NCBI GenBank assembly: GCA_905221605.1 | Contig: CAJNDS010002811.1 | Location: forward strand, 62,001 to 126,000 | Direction of reading: 5' to 3' | Length of the DNA stretch: 64,000 nt | From: Symbiodinium natans | Taxonomy: Eukaryota; Sar; Dinophyceae; Suessiales; Symbiodiniaceae | Shown: one piece after another, positions 1 to 10,029 of the stretch | Layout of the letters: every line of letters starts with the position of its first letter | How positions within the stretch are numbered: position 1 is the first letter of the stretch | The notes under the pieces: model-generated | Told to the model about the DNA's origin: nothing | Seen by the model: the letters and a program-made list of their open reading frames with translations, nothing else | Databases searched by the model: none | Made by a program: the position numbers and the translations under genes

Positions 1-76
1 ATAGTCGGGAGCCGCAGCTCCAAGCCTCTGGCTTTCAGGTGCAGCGATGGGGCCCTAAAACTGTGATACTTGCCAG

Positions 77-1901
77 GCGACAAAGAGGCTTTGACAGAAG
101 CCTGTGGATCAGAAGATGTTGCAGATGAGATCTTGACACCTGGCTCTCGTCAAAGTGATGAGTGCGCCGTTTATGGTTATATCAAGTTATATCATATCGC
201 TTCTGTACAACATCCTGCAACAAATGAAGCTCATGAAGACTAGCAGTTCTCAGGAAGGCGTTGAAGATGTCCATGGGACAGGCTCGTGCGCTCCTCCTTT
301 GTGGGGATTGCGTCACAGTGCGCTTGTGCAGATTCATGAATGCCTTGCCATCAACCTCCAAAGAGGACATAGTCGAGATGGACATGAAGAACATAGATCA
401 CTTTGCAAGCGAAGTGATCAAGCTTGCAGATATGCGCCTGGCTGGCATGGCAGCTAACATGTCAGATGGCATGGTAGTTTGCATTAAGGGCATGGGATGA
501 CAGTTTTCGCAGAACTCTGAGGCGCAAGACGCTGCATGAGTACCTGAAGGTGCGTGGGCTGAGCCAGTCAATTGCTCCTGATTGCATGTTGGCCTGAAGT
601 GATGTCAGGATAGTGCCATGTTTCCTGTAGCCGCTGTAGGAAATTGCACGTGCTTTCAGCCGAGACATGATGCAATGGAGGCGAAAATGGACCTTGTTGC
701 CCCTAACTTGGCGGCACTGATTGGTGAGATTATCGGGGCGCGGCTGATATCTCATGCAGGCGCCGGCGCCATTGTCAAAGAGAAATGGCAGAAATGGTGA
801 CGGTGATGCAGCTTCTGACCTTGGTTCCGTTCAGGTAGCCTCACGAACCTCGCGAAGTATCCGGCTTCCACTGTTCAGATCTTGGGTGCGGAGAAGGCCC
901 TCTTCCGCGCCATCAAGACCAAGGCCCGACGCTACGCGATCTGCGCAGTCATTGAGTCATTTTGGTTCAGCCCAGGGCAACACTCCAAAGTATGGTGCCT
1001 TGGGAAGCAGTCGGGACATATCAGAAAACACACAGCACGGAAGGGGGTCATGGCTGAGACCATATCAGGACTGATATTTCACTCCACTTTCATCGGCCGC
1101 GCGCAGCAGAAGAACAAAGGCAGAATATCTAGGCAGGAAATTGCTGAGTTTGCAACATTTTCGCCGCAAAGCTGTTGCAACCGTGATCAGTCATGTCCCA
1201 CCGATGTGCCCCAGAGGTACTTAGCAAACAAATGCTCTTTAGCATCGCGAATTGATTGCTTCTCTGATGAAGCGACAACAATTTTTGGTGAGAAGCTGAA
1301 AGACCAGGCGCGACAACAGTCCACATCAGTGCACCTCGTACATGTCTGTCGTGTACCAACATGCGTGTTCATCTTGTCTGGCCAAGCCGGCATAGTGCTC
1401 TAAGACTTCATGCTTCGTCGTTGTGGCAGGTGGAGGAACGGCTGACGTTCCTATCTGAGGGCACCACTCCGCGCAAGAATCTGGAAGTTATGCAGGAAGC
1501 CATCAAGGAGGATCGCTGCTCATGGGCTGTTGTAGCAACCCTCAGTGGAATAGGCGTGGCACAAGTATATGGCCAGGTGACCAAGTTGCGCAAGAAGAGA
1601 GCAAAGAAGGCCTGAAAGCAGTAACAGCAGTGTCTCAAGCATGCGGCTGCGTTGAGCCCTTGCCAGGCCAAGGCTGCAGCAGCGGCTGCAGCAACCGGTG
1701 AGGAGGTTGAGGAAGGGGCTGTGAAGCCAAGGAAGCGGGTGGCCGAAGTTGCGGAAGAGGCGACGTGCCTAAGTGCCATGGTAATCAGATTGGAGCATGT
1801 TGGAGCATGTTGGAGCATGTTGGAGCATGTTGGAGCATGTTGGAGCATGTGGACAGGAAGAAGAGACGCCTCCACCCAAAAAGAAGAAGAGCCATGGTTG
1901 A
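77..1901 (+). CDS. NOP56: NOP56 snoRNP core protein, 3' part
   Basis: Nop56 is a core protein of box C/D snoRNPs in the nucleolus, needed for rRNA 2'-O-methylation and ribosome assembly. The exons join into the coiled-coil and Nop domain of the family, with motifs such as [54 protein letters not shown] and [16 protein letters not shown], then the [10 protein letters not shown] segment and a Lys/Glu-rich tail ending KKKKSHG. Exons: 77-126, 258-281, 366-433, 522-549, 681-759, 835-923, 976-994, 1069-1132, 1217-1307, 1430-1510, 1577-1609, 1667-1759, 1857-1901 (stop 1899-1901). All joins keep frame. Donors are mainly GC, with GA at 127 and 1511 and GT at 550 and 995. Acceptors are AG before G. The N-terminal part lies upstream of the window. 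The family is identified by NOP56-specific wording rather than NOP58. No damage is seen. Confidence 0.93.
1791..1850. repeat. 10-bp tandem repeat, 6 copies, in a NOP56 intron
   Basis: Six perfect copies of tggagcatgt lie in the last NOP56 intron (1760-1856), just before its acceptor. The perfect copies suggest recent slippage or expansion. Confidence 0.95.
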
Positions 1902-3763
1902 AATGAACGTTTTATTGCGAGCGTGCGTTCTTGAGTGTTCACCTCGGGCAAATGTCGGATAGTGAAATTGCACAGGAAGCGGGCTCAAGAAGCCGAGGAG
2001 GAGTGCATGTCCTCTTCTCTACAGCTGTAGTCTGCTTGATGCGTATTGTTGCTGTTTTGAGCATTTGTGGACTATGCAGGTGTGGCTCGGCATGGCTTAG
2101 GGTCGAGAGAGGCAAGAACAACCACCTCCCTGACCAAAGCCGGAGCGCATTCACGGTGCGTACGCTCCTGAAAAACTATGTCCCAACTGCCTCCCATGCC
2201 ACGCCCCTGTCCCCCACCGCCAGCATGCGCCAATTGCAAACCATGCAGGGGTTGGTCAGACAAGCCTCGGTTTTGAAGCGCGAAGTGCGAAGATTGCAGG
2301 CTTCAGGCGCAGCCACGAGCGTCGGAGCTTCAGAAGCTTTGCCCGTTTTGCGAACCTGGGCATGCCCTCTCCCAAAGCCTTTCCAGAAAGCCGAAAAAGC
2401 ACATCGCAACACATCCGGACACTTACCCTTCGTACTCACCACTGCCACGGACGAGGGGCTTCGGGATGCTGCAGATAATATTTCGATCGATTCGTGCAAT
2501 CCTGGCTGGGGGACAAGTAGGAAACGTTAGAAATCCAGGATGCTGCAGAGGCCGCGCCGGCCACGCCCAAGCGCAAGAAGAAGGCTGCAGCGTGCGCCAG
2601 CCAATTCCTACTCAGTTCAATATGAGAGGATGTTGGATGTGTGCTTTTGCAGTGAGAGCTGTCACATACCTTGCTTCGTGAGATAAGGTGATTGAGGACG
2701 CCTGCAAAGGCAACATCTGTGCAAATATGTGTGGCAGAAGCGACAAAGCGCCAGCATCAACGTTTCAACAGCAATAAAAAACCTTGTCATCACGAAGAAG
2801 ACCAAGGCACTTGGTTCGTAGCAGCAACTGGACGACATGTGTCATGATAAGCTCAACCGCTTCTTGCTTTCGAGTGCCGTACGTGCAAGACCTCAAAGGC
2901 CCTGCACTTACCTGGACCGTTTCCGCAGTGGCCTAGAGCCATTCGCACGTGCTCCCAGATCAGGGCACGCATCACATGTTGTTCAGATAGAGCAGTTGTT
3001 ACCATAAAAAAAATAAGGTGAGTTCAGAGGAAACGTGCACCCAGCATGATGAGCAATGTTTCACTTTCAAAGTCACGTGCTGAAGTCCCGTGCCATTGCA
3101 AGGTCGCCAGTGGCTCATTCTAATATCTCTAGTATCTCTAGTACCAGTATCGGCATGATACGCAGTTCTCCACAGCACGGGAAAGCAGAGCAGCACGAAG
3201 TCGCAAGGTATCGTGCTGCAACCCAGCCGGAACCATGCAAGCACTGCAAGCCTGCGGGATGCCGGCTGTGGATATCTTTGCCATTTGCGTGCGATCTGGG
3301 CGTTCAGCTCGCACGACTCGCGAAAGTTGGCGTATACGAAGAGTTTCAAAAAACAGTGCGATCCGGAGCTCTTGAATGCATCTTATCGTCACGAAGCCTC
3401 ACGGATCTCCACGGAGGTCAGGAAAGAAGGATAGAAGAAAGCGCACCAGGCTGGCAGATTGAGCATTCCAACAGCTGTCGTGTGCTTTCCGAGTTCCCCC
3501 TGCACGTGCTGCAGATGACGATGGAAAGCAAGAAAAGAAAAGGCATCGGATGCGGCTCCTCCAGCCATGACCCTTGTGTGTGCTTACGAGACTGCAGGAA
3601 AAAGGAGAAAGAGTTTGCGTGGATGGACTGCGTCCTGCTCATAGTTTAAGTGCCGTGGTACCCCCCCAAGCATGGCAGTGAGGTGAGGCAATCTTGCACT
3701 GGGTGCACAGCTTTGGGCGTTTGCAGGGGCCTTAGGCACTAGACGTAAAACACAGTGAAATTC
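1902..3763. other. Unassigned stretch with possible exons
   Basis: No gene can be named here. A Lys/Ala-rich open stretch (2527-2595, with PKRKKKAAA) and a 199-codon open frame (1931-2530) on the + strand may include real exons, but neither shows a recognisable family motif or convincing splice joins. The AT-rich part near 3000-3015 and a run of C at 3660 look non-coding. Confidence 0.3.
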
Positions 3764-4353
3764 ATGGAGGACTCGGAAGAGGAGGGTGAGGAGGAGGAGG
3801 AAAACGATGGTGAGAAAGGCGCATGCCTATTCTCCGATCTGGTCGGTTTTGAAATGGTTCAGCACAGGTTCGGGGAGATGTTTACATCGGGCGCATGATG
3901 TGCTGCAGGTGCGGACAAGGTAGACAGCAAGACGCGCGAGCCTTCTCGATCACGTTCGCGGCAGCGTGAGCGATCCAGATCTAGATCCAGGTCTCGACGC
4001 AGAGCTCGGCATGCAAGCAGACGCGTGTTAGACGCGTGCATCGTGACTTTGAGTTGCCTGCTCTTTGCATGCCTGCAAGCTGAGGAGAACGGCCGAATCA
4101 TCGCGAAAAAGAGAAAGAAAGAGAGAAGGAGAAGGAGAAAGAAAAGGCATCTGCAGATGATGTCAGGTGCACAGTGGAAGTGGTGCCTGCTCATGTTTCC
4201 GTTAACGCTGAAAGAGCTAATGCAGAGTGCCCACTAGCTGCATGGAATTCCAAGGATGAAAATGCCGACGTTAGTGCTGACACTCTTGATGAGGCACCCT
4301 TCAGTTCAGCCACTGGCAGAGAGACTTGCACAGAGACCCCAGAAAAGAAGTAG
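3764..4353 (+). CDS. Acidic, RS/RE-rich protein (possible splicing-related factor)
   Basis: Four exons join in phase: 3764-3809, 3909-4022, 4085-4161 and 4255-~4353. The start is the ATG at 3764. The product opens with an acidic run (MEDSEEEGEEEEEND), continues with an arginine-serine tract (SRSRSRQRERSRSRSRSR), then a basic/acidic RE/KE tract (EKEKEREKEKEKEK), and ends in an acidic Ser/Thr-rich segment before a stop at 4351-4353. Donors are GT, GC and GT; acceptors are AG before G. Downstream open stretches at 4432-4490 and 4552-4628 (ending with a stop) could be further exons. RS-rich proteins usually act in pre-mRNA splicing in the nucleus, but no RNA-recognition or other folded domain is visible, so the role is only inferred. 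Confidence 0.6.
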
Positions 4354-4628
4354 AGACGGAGCCAGACCTTGCAAAGACCCTCCGTGCGGAATGAAGCTCG
4401 AAGTAGATCTGTACTTCTCAGGTGCAAAGCTTCGGGAAAATGATGATTTTGGCGCCAGCGTTGCAGAAAAAGCTGCGAAGGACCTGCAGTATTGAGTACA
4501 GTGAGTGTGTTGTGATATGACTGTCGGGCGGGCCATGCGTCCACAGGGACAAAGGTTGCGGAAAACTCCAAGAGTGTTCAACGGGCCAACGAGATGCGAC
4601 GAGGAAAAGCCCGAGGAGTCTTCGAATA

Positions 4629-5559
4629 GTCCTGGGAGTCCTGAGCGGATCGGATTGGGGCGACGCGAGGTGCAAGACAGTTGCTCGAGATTGACAGAAG
4701 CCGGTAAAAAGTCTCGCACTCCGACGGTTATGGGCTGATGGGCCCCAAAAGCGTTGCACCTCAACAGAATCACTGTGTATACCACTTTGTGGGGAACAAG
4801 CCCCGTGCGATGTGAACTGTGCCAACCCCCCGCCCCCTCCCGCCCAGTCCTTCCCTCCTGTCTTTTTCGGGTGACGCGGAAGCACTTGTTTCACGACGCC
4901 CTCGAAGAGGGGCTCAGGGCACACTCTCAATATGTCCAATGTCCCTCCTTAAGCCGCCGAACTTGTCTGCATACCCGGGCCCCTACTGAAAACAGTGGAG
5001 CATTAGTCAGGGAACTGGGACGCTGATGTCCTCTGTCAAATGGCATTGTGACGTTAGCATCGCCAATTTTCCCACAATCGGGCATTGCTCTGCCTGTGCT
5101 GCGAAATAGCTCTGCCGAAAACTGAGCATCACGCTCAGAGTGTCGACGCCTGCAAAAGGCACCAGGAGTGATGCGACTACGTGATGTTGTGTAGCCCTGG
5201 CAATCCAAGTCTCTCACTTACTGAGGGACGATGTGTGAGGGGTGGCGACGGTGTCAAGTAAATCAGTGTCGTTCTGGTGGAAGTCTCGGCATGTGTCGAC
5301 CCAACTCTCGATCAAGCCTAACTTGTTGTGTCTTGCTCGCTGTGGCCTTTTGATGCCCGTTTCGAAGCACTTCCTCCCTCAGCTGCCTGAAAACGTTTGT
5401 GTTGGAGAATCGGAAGATGCACAAATGCAAAAATAATTAGTGCTAATGCCGGAAGTTGGGCTCCTTGTGCCTCACAGCTCCCTTGTTCGCACTTGTTGCA
5501 TCAGGATGTCGCCTGAGAATGTTGCGGCCGCCTGCAGGGTGCCAGCTTGAGAAAGCATT
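4629..5559. other. No gene recognised
   Basis: Only short open frames in several phases are visible. I see no family motif, no convincing exon chain and no repeat. Confidence 0.3.
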
Positions 5560-6300
5560 TAGGGCCATGGACTTCAGCTTCTAGATTCTGCAGCTGCCAG
5601 CATTGAGCTACCAGGCCATGGGAAGAACAAAGTTCTTCGACGGCGACATTTTGAGGGACCGATCAAGATGCACACACAGAGCATGTGTATCGGCGGCCGG
5701 AGAAAATGCATGTTTGTGCCGCGGCAGGATCTCAATGATGTGTGGCTCCTGGACACTGACCGCCAGTTCTCATGTAGATGCTTGCAATTGCTGTTCCCGT
5801 GCGGGATGCAAATGCGACGAGTTGGCCAAGAGTTGGGTACACTTCAGGTCCTCCGGAGATTACTGCAAAGAGATCAGCTCTCCGCTCCGCAGGTGCATGT
5901 GCGGACCTTGGTGCCACCAGTGCTTGTGGACCAGTGGCGAGCCGTGGCGAGCCGGGGCCGGCAGTGATTGGCATGTGTGAGCCCTTCTTTGCAAGGATGC
6001 CCTGCAGTGCTTGTGGGAGATAAATGCATATGACCAGACGGTGCCGATCCCAGCTTTTCACCTCGTCACATCTATCAGGGAAACTGGAGTGGAAGGCCTC
6101 TGCTTTGGGTTGTCAGGTCCTCAGCGCCGTGGCATCAACGTTCAAGGCTCGCGGTCGTCAGAGACAACTCCGTGTCTCTGCTGTGTTGAAAGAGATGAGC
6201 AGCTCAGATATTCCGTAGGCGAAGGTGAGCAGCCTGGAGCCAGTCTACAGACAGACCTGGCCAGTGTCTTGAGTCGATTTCGCGGGACTTTCCTTTGTAG
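5560..6300 (+). CDS. Kelch-like beta-propeller fragments
   Basis: Two segments carry kelch-repeat character. One, at about 5665-5772, reads MCIGGRRKCMFVP then DLNDVWLLDTD, the classic 'GG ... NDVW ... D' pattern. The other, at about 6110-6175, reads SSAPWHQRSRLAVVRDNS, which resembles the inter-blade segment that precedes the next Gly-Gly pair. They lie in different frames, consistent with introns between. Kelch propellers are protein-interaction platforms without a single function. Exon limits, start and stop are not resolved, and the gene could continue on either side. A better preserved kelch gene lies near the other end of the window. Confidence 0.45.
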
Positions 6301-6429
6301 TTCTGTTTTGTCTGATGCTGTCGACCACTGTCTCCACACAGGCGAGAAATCTTTGAAGGCTTCAAGTCTGGGCCCTACTCGGGAAAGGGTCGAACTGCTT
6401 CCTGGGTCAACTATGTCTCTATAGTATTC

Positions 6430-7380
6430 CTGCTTTGACCTTACAGGGAGGGGGCGTCAGTAATCAGAATTTCTTTAACACTTACACCCCAAAACCCCCT
6501 TGCAAGCCGTGGACTGCAAGGAAACCTTCCGAAAGGTGCAAAGGTACATTGACGAGTGTGGTACGAGTGCAGGTTCTTTCGGTTTGAAATTGGGCACTTT
6601 GCGGCCCAGATATCGTCGGGTGGTTCCATGTGGCCCAAAGTATATTTCATTTTTTGCTGTGTTTTTGCCGCTCGACTTCTTGTTCTTGGTGCCCATATCT
6701 GCCGCTGTTCACTCTTCGTGGAGATGCAATGCTCATGCAAGCAAGCGCTGGCTAGGCACGACAGAGACAAGGATTTTCGACAGCTGCAGCTCGGCATGAG
6801 ATGCTGGGGACGTGTTTTGGCTGTGGGACCTGTGGGATGATCATCGAGTGAGGCTGGAGACTCCTCCCCTCACGGCGGTGCCGCCTTCAGACATGAACCT
6901 CATGCAGCCAAGCTGCGCGCAGTATGATGCTGGCTGAACAGGCCAGTCCTGGATACCAGAAAATCCGGTACATTCCTCAGGTGTGAAGATTTGGAGGTGT
7001 CAGTGATAGCTACAATATCTTCCTACCGAGGTGTTTCCATCACTCGAAGGGGTTCTGTGCCGTGGGTGACAAGGCTTTGGCTCATGCAATCTCCAAAAAT
7101 GGTCTTTTGATAGTTGCTTGCGTGATGAAGGCTTGCACATACTCACATGATCCACGAGCGCCGCTCACGTTGGAGATGTTTTCGGTGCCTGCCCAGACCT
7201 CAGCAACAGAAGTGGCCCAATAGTCGTGTTGCCAGTTTGTCGCTGTGGTTTCATGCTTGAACCTGGATCGTAGCCAAGATGCGTGTGTCACCTCTTGTCA
7301 TGACGCAGAACCAATACACCATGGGCTCTCCCCTTACTACCAAGTGGCTACGGGCATCGTTGCGAGCATCAATTTAGCTG
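6430..7380. other. No gene recognised
   Basis: Open frames of 70-118 codons exist on both strands around 6441-6840, but they overlap one another and show no family motif. Nothing else is visible. Confidence 0.3.
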
Positions 7381-7390
7381 CGTTCTTCGT

Positions 7391-9115
7391 TTGGCCCATC
7401 AGGACGCACAATCTATGGTGGAGCCCGCAATGGCCAGTTTACGGCTTGAGTGGCCTAGCATAGTGTCTGAGATTCAGCGAAGCATTGCTGGTCTACTGCT
7501 CCCTTCAGGGCATCCAGATGCATTGCTTCCAGTTGCGGTCGTCAGCACCATGTTGGCACCCTGCCAAGAATACAGTCTTGACGACTTTTGCTGCGAAATG
7601 GCGGGGATGAGTACTGAGCAATACTTATCAGCACGCACACCTAGGACTCTAGGTTTTGGGCTTCGGGGTGCGAGCTGCAACTGCCAGCCAGCTGGTCTCC
7701 GACGGTTTCACGGCAGCTCAGTACGGTGAGCTCGGTGCGAGCTCGGAAGCGGAGGGGACGTATGAAAAGAGGCTTCAGAAGGCCCCAGCGGCCGGCGCCA
7801 GCGCTGTCGTTGCGCCCCTGGCGCTGGCTCGGCCTTGGCCTCGTGGGCCTTGAGACCTTCGCCAACGCAAGCAAGCGCAACAGCCAAAAAGAGTGTCATT
7901 GTTGAGTGCTTTCTGTGAGCTAAAGCCTTGGATCTGAGTCAAAGATTCCTGGAATGGCAGTGCCGGAGCAGTAGCTTAGGAGAGAACCCGAACTCAGGCA
8001 TACCGAGCATGGAACAAGGGATGCTCAGAGAACCGGGTTCGTTGCGAAAACACGGCCAAGTACCAAGGTGAGACAGTGTCCTTTCTTTTCGTTGTGGTGA
8101 AACGGTGAAACTGCCAAAAGAATCGGCGAGCTCCTGTGTTCGCCGTGTTCTCAAGAAGTCCTTCTGCATCTCTGTTGGGTATCCAAAGCTCTTGAGCTCC
8201 CATTGGATCCACGGCGAAACCGAAACTTCACAAGTGACCAGCAAAGGAGGTGCCCGAGCTGCATATGAGTCTTCCGGTCTTGCACGAAACTCTTGAGATT
8301 TGATGCCGAAAGGCGATGCACCAGTTGTCTGACCATGCCAGTTCATGCACATGTCCTGCTGTCTGCCGTGCTTGCCAATGCCATTTTCCCGCAAAAGGCT
8401 TTTCAGCGCGCCAGAGGATGCTAGGCTAATGCGGCTAGCACTGCAAGCGGCCAGTAGCTTCAGAAACAGTTGCAATCGACAGAAGATGACAGAAGATGCG
8501 AGACTGCCAGACCATGTCAAAGATTCGGCAGAGAAAGCTGGGTTGTGCTCAATAAGGGCCTCCGTTCTCTTTGTGAATGGATGGGTAGATGCAATGACCA
8601 AACGCGGCACTATGCGGCACTCTCAGCTGACTGTTTCTTCCGGGTTGCTTGGCTGATGCAGCTCCGCGAGGTCAGGGTCGTTGTACTTACGGCCCTGCTG
8701 CTCACCTTGTCCGCCTTGTCCTTCCTCCTTGAGCTGTGGCAGCACAGCATAGCGCAGCATCCTTCAGTTCGTCCCAATGCATTCAGAAACCTTCAGAAAC
8801 AGTGCTGAAACACGCAGGAAAACGATGAACAAGCACACACGTGTTTGGTGCTGAAGGCGAAGATCGACATCGGCTCAGTTGGCATGACCACCCTGAAGTT
8901 TAGCAATGACACGGCATTGGACAAAATCCTCGGTGTGGGCGAGGGCTGCTGGGCAGCACTAGACTTAAACGTGAGAACGTGATGTTTCCCTTGTGATGCT
9001 AGCGTGATGCTAACGTCCTGAAGACGTTGGAAGCCGCTGCCGCAGAATTCGAGAGAACTCCCGCTCTCGTAAGGATGGCCAAGAAGCACGAATCGCTCGG
9101 CTGCTGTGATTGACA
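7391..9115 (+). CDS. Unrecognised multi-exon gene
   Basis: Several + strand stretches have protein-like composition and abrupt frame changes typical of short exons: 7415-7650 (an EWPSIVSEIQRSIAGLLL helix-like stretch), 7665-7800 (Ala-rich, with LVSDGFTAAQYGELGASS), 8852-8971 (KAKIDIGSVGMTTLKFSN, ending near a GT donor) and 9018-9115 (LEAAAAEFERTPALVRMAKK, ending at a stop). I do not recognise the family and cannot show that all belong to one gene. The middle (7860-8850) also has a 223-codon minus-strand frame that I treated as chance. Confidence 0.35.
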
Positions 9116-9186
9116 TTTAGTCATTTAGTGTTGTATTGTGTTGGCCCATCGTCTTCATTGGTGGGACCTTTGGGATGCAGCGGCAG

Positions 9187-9209
9187 AGAGAGAGAAAGAG
9201 AGAGAGATC
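9187..9209. repeat. (AG)n simple repeat
   Basis: A short imperfect GA/AG run, typical of dinoflagellate intergenic or intronic DNA. Confidence 0.8.
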
Positions 9210-9482
9210 GTCTTCATTGGTACAGTTTCCGGTTGCCGTTGAGGGCATTGAATTCTTCCGCCTTGTCACGCTTGCTTCTGCTGCTGCAACGGCCTGGACT
9301 CGCTGACACTGCTGGACATGACAGTGCGGGCATGTGGACGGCTGGCTGAGATGGGACGTTCCGGATGATGCTCATGATGCTGCGATGGTGGAGAGGAGAA
9401 TGATGAGGTGGGTGATGGAGGTGGTGCAGTGGTCCTGACGATTGTGTGAGGACGGTGTCGGTGAGGTGACCATGATGGGTCT

Positions 9483-9506
9483 GGGGGGGGGGGGGGGGGG
9501 GGGGGG
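9483..9506. repeat. Poly(G) tract, 24 bases
   Basis: An uninterrupted run of 24 G on the given strand. The length may be an assembly or sequencing approximation. Confidence 0.9.
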
Positions 9507-9597
9507 TCAGGGCTAGGGAGGCGGCCAGGGGGGCCAGGGGAAAGGGCCAGCTCGAACACCCAAGAATCCACAGCAAGCTGAGTGGCAGCTTCCTTGC

Positions 9598-10029
9598 ATG
9601 TTGGCTTCTTGCTTTGCTTCGCATCATTCCCCCAAGGCTGTGAAGACCATGGCCGAGCATGTTACGATTGCTCCAAAGTTGAGCAAGAACACGATCAGCA
9701 CCTCGTCGAAAGCTTTTTCGTTCGCCTCTGCGAACGCTTCTGGTAACGCCTCTGCCAACGCCTCCACCATCGCCCTTGCGAGCACCTTCGTGAACACCAT
9801 GGCGGGTGCCAGGGGTGCCACTGTGAACGCTACTAGCACCACCCCGGGAATTTCATTTGGCAGCGAGAAGGGCACGACAAGCAAGGCCATACCCACGGGC
9901 AAGTTGCAGGACACGAAGCCTGCACGGCCGGATTGGCTGCCTGCGCGATTGCCGCCCCGGACAAAGCAGACGTCCTCTTGCCAAAATGGCCCTTCTGCTT
10001 TCTGCCTCGTTGGCAACATCAGGACCTGA
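9598..10029 (+). CDS. Ser/Thr/Asn/Ala-rich open frame, uncertain
   Basis: A 143-codon frame of low complexity, rich in Ala, Asn, Ser and Thr (ASANASGNASANASTIA), with imperfect repeats of aacgcctctg-like units. The reverse strand is also open (131 codons), which is expected from such repeats. It could be a linker-like exon or chance. No family was recognised. Confidence 0.2.
   Translation: MLASCFASHHSPKAVKTMAEHVTIAPKLSKNTISTSSKAFSFASANASGNASANASTIALASTFVNTMAGARGATVNATSTTPGISFGSEKGTTSKAIPTGKLQDTKPARPDWLPARLPPRTKQTSSCQNGPSAFCLVGNIRT

Noticed and set aside
1791-1850. CRISPR-like array
   Set aside because: The units are directly adjacent 10-mers without spacers and lie inside an intron of a eukaryotic gene.
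7939-8610. 223-codon minus-strand open frame
   Set aside because: Composition is unremarkable and no domain is visible. I could not exclude it, but nothing supports it beyond length.
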